Assembly (NCBI GenBank): GCA_963749905.1 | Contig: CAVVOF010000002.1 | Span: 248,001 to 312,000 of the forward strand | Direction: 5' to 3' | DNA length: 64,000 bases | Origin: UBA10649 sp963749905 | GTDB lineage: Bacteria > Actinomycetota > Actinomycetes > S36-B12 | Part shown: piece after piece, positions 43,373 to 52,405 of the stretch | Position numbering within the stretch: position 1 is the first letter of the stretch | How the letters are laid out: the number at the start of each line of letters is the position of its first letter | Program-made: the position numbers and the translations under genes | Notes under the pieces: generated by a model | Seen by the model: only the letters and a program-made list of their open reading frames with translations | Databases searched by the model: none | What the model was told of the DNA's origin: nothing

Positions 43373-44854
43373 TCAGCCGGTGAAGATCGTGCGGTGCCAC
43401 TCCTTGCGCGGTTCCCCCGTGATGTCGAGCGAGACGTGCTTGATGTTCGTGTACTCCTCGAAGGAGTACATGGACATATCTTTACCGAATCCCGACTGCT
43501 TGAAGCCACCGTGGGGCATTTCGCTCACGATCGGTATGTGATCGTTAATCCACACGCAGCCGGCATTGATCTCGCGGGAGGCCCTCAGGCCGCGGAAGAT
43601 GTCACGGGTCCAGGCGGACGCTGCCAGGCCGTAGACCGTGTCGTTGGCCAGCGCCAGCCCCTCGTCATCCGTGTCGAACGGCAGTACGACGAGGACCGGG
43701 CCGAAGATCTCGTCCTGCACGATCTCGGAGTCCTGCGCGGCCCCAGTCACGAGCGTGGGCCGGTAGTACGCCCCCGCAGCCAGCTCGCCGCCGGGCGCGG
43801 CACCGCCGGTGACGATCGTCGTACCCGCCGCACGGGCACGGTCGACGAAGCCGGCCACCCGCTCCGCCTGACGGGTCGAGATGAGCGGGCCCAGATCGGT
43901 CGCAGGGTCCTCAGGGTGCCCCAGCCGCACTGACTGGAACAGGTCGGCCACCCCGGCCACGAAGGCCTCGAAGATCGGCCGCTGGACGTAGGCGCGCGTG
44001 GCAGCCGTGCAGTCCTGGCCTCCGTTGATGAGGGATCCGGCGACCGCGCCACGGATGGCCGCCTCGAGGTCGGCATCGTCGAAGACGACGAACGGAGCCT
44101 TGCCGCCGAGCTCGAGGTGGACTCGCTTGACTCCGGGGGTGGCGAGTTCCATGACGCGCTTGCCGACCCCGGTGGAGCCCGTGAACGAGACCATGGACAC
44201 GTCCGGATGACTGATGAGCGCCTCCCCCGCGACCGGGCCGGCGCCCACGACGACATTCACGACGCCCGCGGGGATGCCCGCCGCCGTGCAGTCCTCCGCC
44301 AGCATCAAGGAGGTCATCGGCGTGATCTCGGCGGGCTTGAGGACGATGGTGTTGCCCGCCGCGATAGCGGGCAGGATCTTCCACATCGCCATCTGCAGGG
44401 GGTAGTTCCACGGCGCGATCGAGCCGACCACCCCGATCGCCTCTCGGCGGATCAGCGAGGTGTGCACGCCGTCCCATTCGGCGGACGCCTTGCCCTCGAG
44501 GTTGCGGGCCGCCCCGGCGAAGAAGGACACGTTGTCGATGGAGCCGGGGACGTCGAACTCCGAGCTCAGCCGGATCGGCTTGCCGGTCTGCCGGGTCTCC
44601 GCGAGCGCATACTCCGCCGCTCGCGACTCCAGCCGGGCCGCCAGTGCGTTCAGCGCCGCGGATCGTGCCGACGGGGGCGCCGACGACCACTCCGGGAAGG
44701 CGGACTTCGCCGCCGCAACCGCGAGATCGACATCTGCCGCGCTGGCCAGCGGGATGGCGGCGACCACGGATCCGTCCGCGGGGTTGACCACGTCTCCGAC
44801 CGTGCCCGCCGTTCCGGCGTGCTGCCTGCCTCCGGCGAATACCGCGTCGGTCAC
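43373..44854 (-). CDS. Aminoaldehyde dehydrogenase (gamma-aminobutyraldehyde dehydrogenase type), copy 1
   Basis: NAD(P)-dependent aldehyde dehydrogenase of 493 aa. Catalytic Cys282 is in NGGQDCTAATR and the base Glu in HLELGGKAP. PWNYPLQMAMWK is the nucleotide-binding loop, and the C-terminal PHGGFKQSGFGKDMS and EEYTNIKHV match the PatD/PuuC group that oxidises 4-aminobutanal to GABA. The GTG start has GGGAGG upstream. It heads the minus-strand aldH-potDABC unit and is divergent from the nitrilase gene. Confidence 0.9.
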   Translation of the reverse strand: MTDAVFAGGRQHAGTAGTVGDVVNPADGSVVAAIPLASAADVDLAVAAAKSAFPEWSSAPPSARSAALNALAARLESRAAEYALAETRQTGKPIRLSSEFDVPGSIDNVSFFAGAARNLEGKASAEWDGVHTSLIRREAIGVVGSIAPWNYPLQMAMWKILPAIAAGNTIVLKPAEITPMTSLMLAEDCTAAGIPAGVVNVVVGAGPVAGEALISHPDVSMVSFTGSTGVGKRVMELATPGVKRVHLELGGKAPFVVFDDADLEAAIRGAVAGSLINGGQDCTAATRAYVQRPIFEAFVAGVADLFQSVRLGHPEDPATDLGPLISTRQAERVAGFVDRARAAGTTIVTGGAAPGGELAAGAYYRPTLVTGAAQDSEIVQDEIFGPVLVVLPFDTDDEGLALANDTVYGLAASAWTRDIFRGLRASREINAGCVWINDHIPIVSEMPHGGFKQSGFGKDMSMYSFEEYTNIKHVSLDITGEPRKEWHRTIFTG

Positions 44855-45133
44855 GACACCTCCCAGTCCAGCCGGTTCCGGCCGATGCGCGACTCAATCA
44901 CGGATTACATGGCCAGACAAGCCAAACGGCGATGTTTTTCCGACTGAAACACGATTGTGACAATGGAAATCGTCGAATCTACGTCCCTTGCCCACGGATT
45001 ACCCCGGCCAAACGGCAGCCGAGCCCCCTCTTCGCAAACCCATGGTGTCCCGACCGCACCGGGCCTAGGGTCGGGACGTACCCGTTGCCGGACCCGGGGC
45101 GCGCCGAGCGCGCCCTTCCGAGGAGGACTCACC
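44855..45133. promoter_or_regulatory. Divergent promoter region between aldehyde dehydrogenase and nitrilase
   Basis: 279 bases without a gene. The middle is AT-richer than its surroundings. It holds ATTGT-G-ACAAT (44954-44964), a perfect five-base inverted repeat and a possible operator. Towards the nitrilase, TAGGGT at 45066-45071 is a likely -10, giving a leader of about 55 bases. Towards the dehydrogenase, TGTAAT lies near 44907. No regulator gene is adjacent. Confidence 0.4.
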
Positions 45134-45970
45134 ATGACCGTTATCCGCGCCGCGCTCGTGCAGACCGACTGGGCCGGTGACAAGGAGTCCATGATCGTCA
45201 AGCACGAGGAGTACGCCCGAGAAGCCGCGGCAGCCGGCGCACAGGTCGTCTGCTTCCAGGAGCTCTTCTACGGGCCGTACTTCTGCCAGGTCCAGGACAA
45301 GCAGTACTACGACTACGCCGAGTCGATCCCCGGCCCCACCACCGAGCGGTTCCAGGCCCTCGCGAAGGAGCTCGGCATCGTGATGGTCCTGCCGATGTAC
45401 GAGCAGGAGCAGCCCGGCGTGCTCTACAACACGGCCGCGGTCGTCGATGCCGACGGCTCCTACCTCGGCAAGTACCGCAAGCAGCACATTCCGCACGTCA
45501 ACGGCTTCTGGGAGAAGTTCTACTTCCGGCCCGGCAACGGCGGCTACCCGGTCTTCGACACCGCGGTAGGGAAGATCGGCGTCTACATCTGCTACGACCG
45601 GCACTTCCCCGAGGGGTGGCGGGCCCTGGGACTGAACGGGGCACAGATCGTCTTCAACCCGTCGGCCACCTCACGGGGGCTCTCGCAGTACCTGTGGAGC
45701 ATCGAGCAGCCGGCCGCGGCGGTCGCAAACGAGTACTACGTGGGCGCGATCAACCGCGTGGGCATCGAGCCGCTGGGCGACGACGACTTCTACGGACAGT
45801 CCTACTTCATCGACCCCGAGGGCAACTACGTCGGCGAGAAGGGCGACCCCTACAAGCCCGAGCTCATCGTGCGCGATCTCGACATGGACCTGCTCGCCGA
45901 GGTGCGCAACCGCTGGCAGTTCTACCGCGACCGCCGGCCCGACGCGTACGACGACCTCGTCCGCCCCTAG
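45134..45970 (+). CDS. Nitrilase superfamily amidohydrolase (beta-ureidopropionase / N-carbamoylputrescine amidase-like)
   Basis: 279-residue CN hydrolase with the Glu-Lys-Cys triad at Glu43 (FQELF), Lys116 (YRKQHIP) and Cys153 (YICYDRHFPE). The FGP-type regions HIPHVNGFWEKFYFRPG resemble N-carbamoyl-amine hydrolases. Placed directly before a dihydropyrimidinase, it most likely removes the carbamoyl group made by that enzyme (beta-ureidopropionase); an alternative is N-carbamoylputrescine hydrolysis, given the polyamine genes. AGGAGG is seven bases before the ATG. Confidence 0.85.
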   Translation: MTVIRAALVQTDWAGDKESMIVKHEEYAREAAAAGAQVVCFQELFYGPYFCQVQDKQYYDYAESIPGPTTERFQALAKELGIVMVLPMYEQEQPGVLYNTAAVVDADGSYLGKYRKQHIPHVNGFWEKFYFRPGNGGYPVFDTAVGKIGVYICYDRHFPEGWRALGLNGAQIVFNPSATSRGLSQYLWSIEQPAAAVANEYYVGAINRVGIEPLGDDDFYGQSYFIDPEGNYVGEKGDPYKPELIVRDLDMDLLAEVRNRWQFYRDRRPDAYDDLVRP

Positions 45971-46009
45971 CGACATCCCCCCAGCGACAGGCAGGAAGGA
46001 CCGAGCAGC

Positions 46010-47428
46010 ATGACCATCCTCATCACCAACGGCACCGTCGTCACGGCCCAGGGCCGCAGTCAGGCGGACGTGCTCGTCGACGGCGAGACAATCGCCGCGG
46101 TACTCGCGCCCGGGGACCGCCTCCTCGGGGTCGACCTCGCCGCGTCCGTCGACCGCGTCATCGACGCAACCGGCAAGTACGTGGTGCCTGGCGGCATCGA
46201 TGGGCACACCCACATGGAGATGCCGTTCGGCGGCACCGTGGCGTCCGACACGTTCGAGACGGGGACCCGCGCGGCGGCCTGGGGCGGCACGACGACGATC
46301 ATCGACTTCGCCGTGCAGAAGCAGGGCGAGCGAGTGCAGGACTGCCTGGCCGCTTGGCACCAGAAGGCGGACGGCAACTGCGCCATCGACTACGGCTTCC
46401 ACCAGGTCGTCGGCGGCGTGGACTCCGAGTCCCTGAAGGCCATGGACGAGCTCGTGGACGAGGGCGTGACGACCTTCAAGCTGTTCATGGCGTACCCGGG
46501 CGTCTTCCTGAGCTCCGACGGGCAGATCCTGCAGGCCATGCAGCAGGCGGCCGGCAACGGCTCCATGATCATGATGCACGCCGAGAACGGCAGCGCCATC
46601 GACGTCCTCGTTGCCCAGGCGCTGGCCGAAGGCCGCACCGACCCCAAGTACCACTCGCTGACGCGACCGTGGGAGACCGAGGCTGAGGCCACCAACCGGG
46701 CGATCATGCTCGCGCGGCTCACCGGCGCTCCGCTGTACGTCGTGCACATGTCCGCGAAGCAGGCCGTCCAGGTGCTGCAGGCGAACAAGGACGAGGGCTG
46801 GAACGTCTTCGGCGAGACCTGCCCGCAGTACCTGTACCTGTCGCTGGAGGACCAGCTGTCACAGCCGGGCTTCGAGGGCGCCAAGTGGGTGTGCTCCACT
46901 CCGCTGCGGTCCAAGGCCGAGCACCACCAGGACGAGCTGTGGCGGTACCTGCGCACGAACGACCTGTCGGTGATCAGCACCGACCACTGCCCGTTCTGCT
47001 TCAAGGAGCAGAAGGAGATGGGCCTCGGGGACTTCTCCAAGATCCCGAACGGCATCGGCTCGGTCGAGCATCGGATGGACCTGATCTACCAGGGTGTCGT
47101 GGACGGCCGGATCAGCCTCGAGCGCTGGGTCGAGCTGTGCTCCACCACGCCCGCGCGGATGTTCGGGCTCTACGGTCGCAAGGGCGCCATCGCTCCCGGC
47201 TTCGACGCCGACGTGGTCGTCTACGACCCTGCGGGCCGGACCGAGATCGGCTTCCACAAGACGCACCACATGAACATGGACCACTCGGCCTGGGAGGGCT
47301 TCGTGGTCGACGGTCACGTCGACACCGTGCTCTCGCGCGGCAAGGTGGTCGTCGACGACAACGCGTACCTGGGCAGCAAGGGGGACGGCCGCTTCCTCAG
47401 GCGCGGCCTCTCGCAGTACCTCATCTGA
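46010..47428 (+). CDS. hydA: Dihydropyrimidinase/hydantoinase
   Basis: Cyclic amidohydrolase that opens dihydropyrimidines or hydantoins to N-carbamoyl acids. Metal ligands His66/His68 are in GIDGHTHMEMPF, the carboxylated lysine is Lys157 in TTFKLFM, and later metal sites are in MMHAENG, YVVHMS and STDHCPF. Length 472 aa. It follows the nitrilase by 39 bases. No dihydropyrimidine dehydrogenase (pydA) is in the window. Confidence 0.92.
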   Translation: MTILITNGTVVTAQGRSQADVLVDGETIAAVLAPGDRLLGVDLAASVDRVIDATGKYVVPGGIDGHTHMEMPFGGTVASDTFETGTRAAAWGGTTTIIDFAVQKQGERVQDCLAAWHQKADGNCAIDYGFHQVVGGVDSESLKAMDELVDEGVTTFKLFMAYPGVFLSSDGQILQAMQQAAGNGSMIMMHAENGSAIDVLVAQALAEGRTDPKYHSLTRPWETEAEATNRAIMLARLTGAPLYVVHMSAKQAVQVLQANKDEGWNVFGETCPQYLYLSLEDQLSQPGFEGAKWVCSTPLRSKAEHHQDELWRYLRTNDLSVISTDHCPFCFKEQKEMGLGDFSKIPNGIGSVEHRMDLIYQGVVDGRISLERWVELCSTTPARMFGLYGRKGAIAPGFDADVVVYDPAGRTEIGFHKTHHMNMDHSAWEGFVVDGHVDTVLSRGKVVVDDNAYLGSKGDGRFLRRGLSQYLI

Positions 47429-47479
47429 CGCCCGGCGCCCGTTCCCCGCGCATCAGCCCGACCACCCGAAAGGCGACTC

Positions 47480-48511
47480 ATGGACATCGGCGTCGTACTG
47501 CAGTGCACTCCCCCGGCGGCCCGCGTCGTCGACCTGGCCACCCGTGCGGAGATGCAGGGCTTCAACTACGTATGGACGTTCGACTCGCACATCCTGTGGG
47601 AGGAGCCGTACGTCATCTACAGCCGGATTCTGGAGCAGACCCGCAAGGTGATCGTGGGGCCGATGGTCACCAACCCGGCGACCCGCGACCTCACCGTGAC
47701 CGCCTCGGTGTTCGCCACCTTGAACGAGATGTACGGCAACCGCACCGTGATCGGCATCGGTCGGGGCGACTCCGCCGTCCGCGTCACGAACGGGAAGCCG
47801 GTGAGCGTTGCGGAACTGCGCCAGGCGGTCGTCGACCTGAAGGGCCTGGTCAACGGCGAGGCCATCGAGTACAAGGGCAACTCCCTGCGGCTGCCGTGGG
47901 CCACGGACAGCCGGGCGGGCGTGTGGGTTGCGGCCTACGGCCCGAAGATGCTGGCCGTCACGGGCGAGGTCGGCGACGGCTTCATCCTGCAGCTCGCCGA
48001 CCCCGACATTGCGGCGTGGACCATCGAGGCGGTCCGCGCGGCCGCGGAGGCGGCCGGCCGCAATCCCGACGACGTCTACATCTGCGTCGCAGCCCCGGCG
48101 TACGTGACGGACGGGTCCGAGGAGGCCCATGCGCACGCCCGGGACCAGTTGCGCTGGTTCGGCGGCATGGTGGGCAATCACGTGGCCGACATCGTTGCCC
48201 GGTACGGCGAGGACGGCGCAGCGGTTCCGCAGGCCCTCACGGACTACATCAGGGACCGGCAGGGCTACGACTACAACGAGCACGGCCGGGCAGGCAACAC
48301 GCACACCACCTTCGTCCCGGATGACATCGTCGACCGGTTCTGCATCATCGGGCCGCCTGAGGAGCACGTCCGCCGCATCGAGGAGCTGAAGGCGCTCGGC
48401 GTGGATCAGTACGCCGTCTACCTGCAGCACGACGACAAGGACGGGACCCTGGCGCAGTACGGGGAGAAGATCATCCCGGCCGTCCACGAGCACCTGCGTG
48501 CGACAAGCTGA
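47480..48511 (+). CDS. LLM class F420-dependent oxidoreductase (TIGR03842-like)
   Basis: Luciferase-like TIM-barrel oxidoreductase, 343 aa. Family traits: GFNYVWTFDSHILWEEPYV, IVGPMVTNPATRDLTVTAS, GIGRGDSAVR, and the coenzyme-contact VAAYGPKMLAVTGEVGDGF. These suggest the F420-using subgroup rather than FMN. Its presence between a hydantoinase and a pyrimidine-type importer makes it a candidate for an unknown redox step on the same substrate. It begins 51 bases after hydA. Confidence 0.85.
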   Translation: MDIGVVLQCTPPAARVVDLATRAEMQGFNYVWTFDSHILWEEPYVIYSRILEQTRKVIVGPMVTNPATRDLTVTASVFATLNEMYGNRTVIGIGRGDSAVRVTNGKPVSVAELRQAVVDLKGLVNGEAIEYKGNSLRLPWATDSRAGVWVAAYGPKMLAVTGEVGDGFILQLADPDIAAWTIEAVRAAAEAAGRNPDDVYICVAAPAYVTDGSEEAHAHARDQLRWFGGMVGNHVADIVARYGEDGAAVPQALTDYIRDRQGYDYNEHGRAGNTHTTFVPDDIVDRFCIIGPPEEHVRRIEELKALGVDQYAVYLQHDDKDGTLAQYGEKIIPAVHEHLRATS

Positions 48512-48547
48512 CGCCCGCAATGCCTCCGAAACACCGGCGAGACATCG

Positions 48548-49462
48548 TTGACTGAGGATGCGGCCGTGCAGGCCGACACGGGCACCCGACCACGGGGGGC
48601 GATGGCCGCTCGCGTACGTCGCGGCGGCATCGGCATCCTGTGGGCGCTCGCCGGCGTCCTGCTCACCGTGCTCATGTGGGAACTCGTGAAGCTGGTCGGG
48701 ACCCTCGTCACACTGCCCTTCAACACGAGCGACCAGGCGATGCCGCACGTGTGGACCATGGTCGGGGGCTTCGGCCAGCCGGAGGTCCGAGGGTCCGACA
48801 CCACCGTCCTGGAGGCGGTCGTGGCCGCGGCCGCGTACTCGCTGCTGATCGCGCTCGGCGGGTTCGCGATCGGGGTGTTCGTGGGCCTGGTCCTGGCCGT
48901 CGTCATGCAGCGATTCAGCTTCCTGGAGCGTGGCCTGCTGCCGTTCGTGATCGCCTCCCAGACCGTGCCCCTCATTGCGCTGGCTCCCCTGATCACTGGG
49001 ATCGGCAACCGGATCAGCATTGGCCCAGTCCAGTGGAACACCACGTACTCGGTGATGTTCATCGCCGCCTACCTCGCCTTCTTCCCGATGAGCGTGGGCG
49101 CCCTCCGAGGCCTCCAGGCGCCCACCGCGACCGCTCTGGAGCTCATGCGCTCATACGCCGCCACGCCTCGACAGATCCTGTGGAAGCTCCGGTTCCCCGC
49201 GTCCCTCCCCTACCTCGTCCCGGCCATGAAGGTGTCGGCCGCGGCCGCCGTCGTCGGCACCGTCGTGGCCGAGATCTCCACCGGCGTCCGCGGCGGCATC
49301 GGTCGACTCATCATCGAGTACGCGCGGGAGACCACGTCGCAGCCGGCGAAGGTGTACGTGGCGGTGTTCGGCGCCATCGTGCTCGGCCTTGTGGCAGCCG
49401 CGCTCGTCACCGCGCTGGACGTGTACCTGACGCGCAACCTGCCAAAGGAGAACACCGCATGA
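48548..49462 (+). CDS. NMT1-type ABC transporter permease, subunit 1
   Basis: Permease of the SsuC/TauC/ThiX group, 304 aa from a TTG start (a GTG six codons later is possible). Six hydrophobic segments; the EAA motif is TALELMRSYAATPRQILWKLRFP. It forms a heterodimer with the permease at 50277. It is translationally coupled to the ATPase by a four-base overlap. Confidence 0.88.
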   Translation: MTEDAAVQADTGTRPRGAMAARVRRGGIGILWALAGVLLTVLMWELVKLVGTLVTLPFNTSDQAMPHVWTMVGGFGQPEVRGSDTTVLEAVVAAAAYSLLIALGGFAIGVFVGLVLAVVMQRFSFLERGLLPFVIASQTVPLIALAPLITGIGNRISIGPVQWNTTYSVMFIAAYLAFFPMSVGALRGLQAPTATALELMRSYAATPRQILWKLRFPASLPYLVPAMKVSAAAAVVGTVVAEISTGVRGGIGRLIIEYARETTSQPAKVYVAVFGAIVLGLVAAALVTALDVYLTRNLPKENTA

Positions 49463-50277
49463 GCACCGCCACGACGAGCACGGTTGCGGTCCGGGCCACC
49501 GGGGTGTCGAAGGTCTTCAACCAGGGACTGGCCAATGAGGTCGTGGCTCTCCAGGACATCGACCTGACCGTCGGCCAGGGCGAGTTCATCTCGCTCATCG
49601 GCCCGAGCGGCTGCGGCAAGAGCACCCTGCTCCGCGTGATCGCCGACCTCACTCATCCGACCACTGGGAGCATCGAGGTCGCCGGACTGCCAGCCGCCCA
49701 GGCCCGGCAGGAGCAGCGGTACGGGATGGCCTTCCAGCAGGCAGCCCTGTTCGAGTGGCGGTCCGTGCAGCGCAACGTAGAGCTGCCCCTGGAGCTGCAG
49801 AAGTGGCCCAAGGACAAGAGGCGGGCACGGGCGACGGAGCTGCTGGAGATGGTCCAGCTCGCCGACTTCGCAACGCACCGGCCATGGGAGCTGTCCGGGG
49901 GAATGCAGCAGCGCGTGGCGATCGCCCGGTCGCTCGCGGTGGACCCGCCGCTGCTGCTCATGGACGAGCCGTTCGGCGCACTCGACGAGATGACCCGCGA
50001 GCGCATGCAGAACGAGCTGCTGCGGATCCGGCAGGAGACCGGCAAGAGCGTCATCTTCGTGACCCACTCGATCCCGGAGGCCGTCTACCTGTCCGACCGC
50101 GTCGTCGTGATGTCCCCGCGTCCCGGCAGGATCACCGACATCGTGCCCGTGGATCTCGGGGAGCGCGACGAGGACACCCGGGAGGCGGAGGTCTTCTTCG
50201 AGGCGGTCACCGCCGTGCGCGAGGCCCTTCGCGGACGCGGCGGCGGCGCGGTTCGGGCACGGGTCGGCGAGGTCTGA
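49459..50277 (+). CDS. ABC transporter ATPase (SsuB/TauB-like)
   Basis: 272-residue ATPase with Walker A GPSGCGKST, signature LSGGMQQR, Walker B PLLLMDEP and H-loop VTHSIPEA. Subfamily features place it with the nitrate/sulfonate/pyrimidine-type importers. Both ends overlap the neighbouring permease genes (ATGA, TGATG), so the three are translated in a block. Confidence 0.92.
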   Translation: MSTATTSTVAVRATGVSKVFNQGLANEVVALQDIDLTVGQGEFISLIGPSGCGKSTLLRVIADLTHPTTGSIEVAGLPAAQARQEQRYGMAFQQAALFEWRSVQRNVELPLELQKWPKDKRRARATELLEMVQLADFATHRPWELSGGMQQRVAIARSLAVDPPLLLMDEPFGALDEMTRERMQNELLRIRQETGKSVIFVTHSIPEAVYLSDRVVVMSPRPGRITDIVPVDLGERDEDTREAEVFFEAVTAVREALRGRGGGAVRARVGEV

Positions 50278-51047
50278 TGGGCTCACGACTTCGTTCCGTC
50301 TGGCCGCCGATCCTGATCGGCGTCCTCTTCCTGGCCGCGTGGCAGCTGCTGGTCGTGGTGCAGGACATCAAGCCGTACCTGCTGCCGGCGCCGAGCCTGA
50401 TCGCGTCGAACTTCTTCGGCAGCCTCGGACTGATGTGGTCCACCGCCCTGTACACCGGGACCACCGCCCTGCTGGGGCTGATCTTCGGCACCATCCTCGG
50501 CATCGTCGCAGCCCTGCTGGCAGCCCGGTTCTCCGTCGTCAACAACCTGGTGGCGCCACTGGCTGCGGGCCTCGCGGCGGTCCCGATCATCGCCCTGACG
50601 CCCATCCTCAACAACATGTTCAACATCACCAGCCGCACGCCGCGGGTGCTGGTCACCGTGATCATCGTGTTCTTCCCGATGTTTGTGAACGTCACGAGGG
50701 GCCTGCTCCAGGTCCAGCCCGTCCAGCTCGAGCTGATGCGCTCGCTGAACGCCACACCACGCACGGTCCTGCGCGTGCTGCGCATCCCGAACGCGGTCCC
50801 GTTCTTCTTCACCGGGCTCAAGGTGGCAGCTCCACTCGCCGTCATCGCCGCCCTCGTCGCCGAGTACTTCGGCGGACCCCAGGAGGGCCTGGGCAGTCGA
50901 ATCGCGTCCTCTGCCGCGAACACTGCCTACGGCCGCGCCTGGGCCTATGTCGTCGCATCGATCATTCTGGGCCTCCTGTTCTACCTGGTGGTCCTGGCGA
51001 TCGAGCGATGGACCGCCCCCTGGGTCGGTCACCGGCGAATCACGTGA
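50277..51047 (+). CDS. NMT1-type ABC transporter permease, subunit 2
   Basis: 256-residue permease with six helices; the EAA motif reads LELMRSLNATPRTVLRVLRIP. The ATG at 50277 overlaps the ATPase stop codon by one base. The longer open frame that begins inside the ATPase gene is not coding. It is followed 52 bases later by the binding protein. Confidence 0.9.
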   Translation: MGSRLRSVWPPILIGVLFLAAWQLLVVVQDIKPYLLPAPSLIASNFFGSLGLMWSTALYTGTTALLGLIFGTILGIVAALLAARFSVVNNLVAPLAAGLAAVPIIALTPILNNMFNITSRTPRVLVTVIIVFFPMFVNVTRGLLQVQPVQLELMRSLNATPRTVLRVLRIPNAVPFFFTGLKVAAPLAVIAALVAEYFGGPQEGLGSRIASSAANTAYGRAWAYVVASIILGLLFYLVVLAIERWTAPWVGHRRIT

Positions 51048-51099
51048 TCGCCGTTCCCACCAGGAAACCCGCAACAACTGCACATCCATAGGAGGAAGA

Positions 51100-52329
51100 A
51101 TGCGAGCAATCGCACGTAGTCCCTGGGTTCGCCTGGCGACCTTGGCGACGGTAGGTGCCCTGGCCCTGACGGCCTGCACGAGCAGCGACGACAGTGCCCC
51201 CGCCGAGAGCGCGGCCCCGGCGGAATCGAGCGCGGCGGCGGCTCCAGCGGAGGAGTCCGCCATGGCGGAGGAGTCGGCGATGGCGGCCGAGTGCGCAGAG
51301 CTGACGCCCGTGACGCTCCAGCTCCAGTGGTTCGTCCAGGCCCAGTTCGGCGGCTACTACGCAGCCAAGGACAAGGGCTACTACGAGAACCAGTGCCTCG
51401 ACGTGACCATCCTCGAGGGCGGCGTCGACATCGTCCCCCAGACGGTCCTGGCCCAGGGCGGCGCGGACTTCGCGATCTCGTGGGTGCCCAAAGCGCTCGC
51501 GTCCCGCGAGCAGGGCGCCGGCATCGTGAACGTGGCGCAGGTGTTCCAGCGATCCGGCACCCTTCAGGTGTCCTTCGCGGACAAGGGCATCACGTCGGCG
51601 GCGGACTTCAAGGGCAAGAAGATCGGCAACTGGGGCTTCGGCAACGAGTACGAGGTCTTCGCCGCCATCTCGAAGGCGGGGCTTGACCCGGCGGCGGACG
51701 TCGAGCTGGTCCAGCAGCAGTTCGACATGCAGGCGCTGCTCAACGGCGAGATCGACGCGGCCGAGGCGATGACCTACAACGAGTACGCGCAGGTGCTCGA
51801 GGCCATCAACCCGGACACCGGCGAGCTCTACCAGCCGGAGGACTTCAACGTCGTCAACTACAACGACGAGGGCGTGGCCATGTACCAGGACGCGATCTGG
51901 GCGTCGGAGGAGCGACTGTCCGACCCGGCGTACCAGGACGCCACCCAGCGCTTCGTGCAGGCGTCGCTGATGGGCTGGATCTACTGCCGTGACAACGCGC
52001 AGGAGTGCGCCGACATCATCACCGCCAACGGGTCCAAGCTCGGTGCGAGCCACCAGTTGTGGATGATGAACGAGGTCAACAAGCTGATCTGGCCGTCGCC
52101 GGCCGGCGTCGGCGTGATCGACCCCGCGTTGTGGGATCAGACGGTGACCGTCGCGCTGAACACCAAGAACCTCGAGGGCGCGACCATCATCACCGCCGAT
52201 CCGGGCGAGGGGGCGTTCACCAACCAGTTCGCCGAGGCGGCGAATGCGGCCCTGTCGGCCGAGGGCCTCGACGTGACGGGTGACGGGTTCGCCCCGATCG
52301 AGGTCACCCTCAACGAGGGCGGCAACTAG
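51100..52329 (+). CDS. NMT1/THI5-like ABC substrate-binding lipoprotein
   Basis: 409 aa; ATG preceded by GGAGGAAG. Lipobox LTAC is at about residues 23-26, followed by a Ser/Ala/Glu spacer with a short internal repeat (EESAMA twice). The mature domain has LQLQWFVQAQFGGYYAAKDKGYY, the hallmark of NMT1-like proteins that bind pyrimidine-type, riboflavin or sulfonate ligands. It belongs to the permease-ATPase-permease set. The ligand is unknown, but the catabolic neighbours favour a hydantoin or pyrimidine. Confidence 0.9.
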   Translation: MRAIARSPWVRLATLATVGALALTACTSSDDSAPAESAAPAESSAAAAPAEESAMAEESAMAAECAELTPVTLQLQWFVQAQFGGYYAAKDKGYYENQCLDVTILEGGVDIVPQTVLAQGGADFAISWVPKALASREQGAGIVNVAQVFQRSGTLQVSFADKGITSAADFKGKKIGNWGFGNEYEVFAAISKAGLDPAADVELVQQQFDMQALLNGEIDAAEAMTYNEYAQVLEAINPDTGELYQPEDFNVVNYNDEGVAMYQDAIWASEERLSDPAYQDATQRFVQASLMGWIYCRDNAQECADIITANGSKLGASHQLWMMNEVNKLIWPSPAGVGVIDPALWDQTVTVALNTKNLEGATIITADPGEGAFTNQFAEAANAALSAEGLDVTGDGFAPIEVTLNEGGN

Positions 52330-52335
52330 CAGTCA

Positions 52336-52397
52336 CGCGAGTGTGCGCTCGTCGTCGCCTCCGGGTACCGGAGAGCGACGACGAGCGCACACTCGCG
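52336..52397. repeat. Long palindrome C
   Basis: Perfect 23-base arms (52336-52358 and 52375-52397, starting CGCGAGTGTGCGCTC) enclose an inner six-base stem CTCCGG/CCGGAG with a GTA triloop and a one-base bulge. It lies seven bases after the binding-protein stop and nine before the aldehyde dehydrogenase stop, so it can serve as a terminator for both convergent genes. Confidence 0.88.
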
Positions 52398-52405
52398 AAG
52401 GCTTG

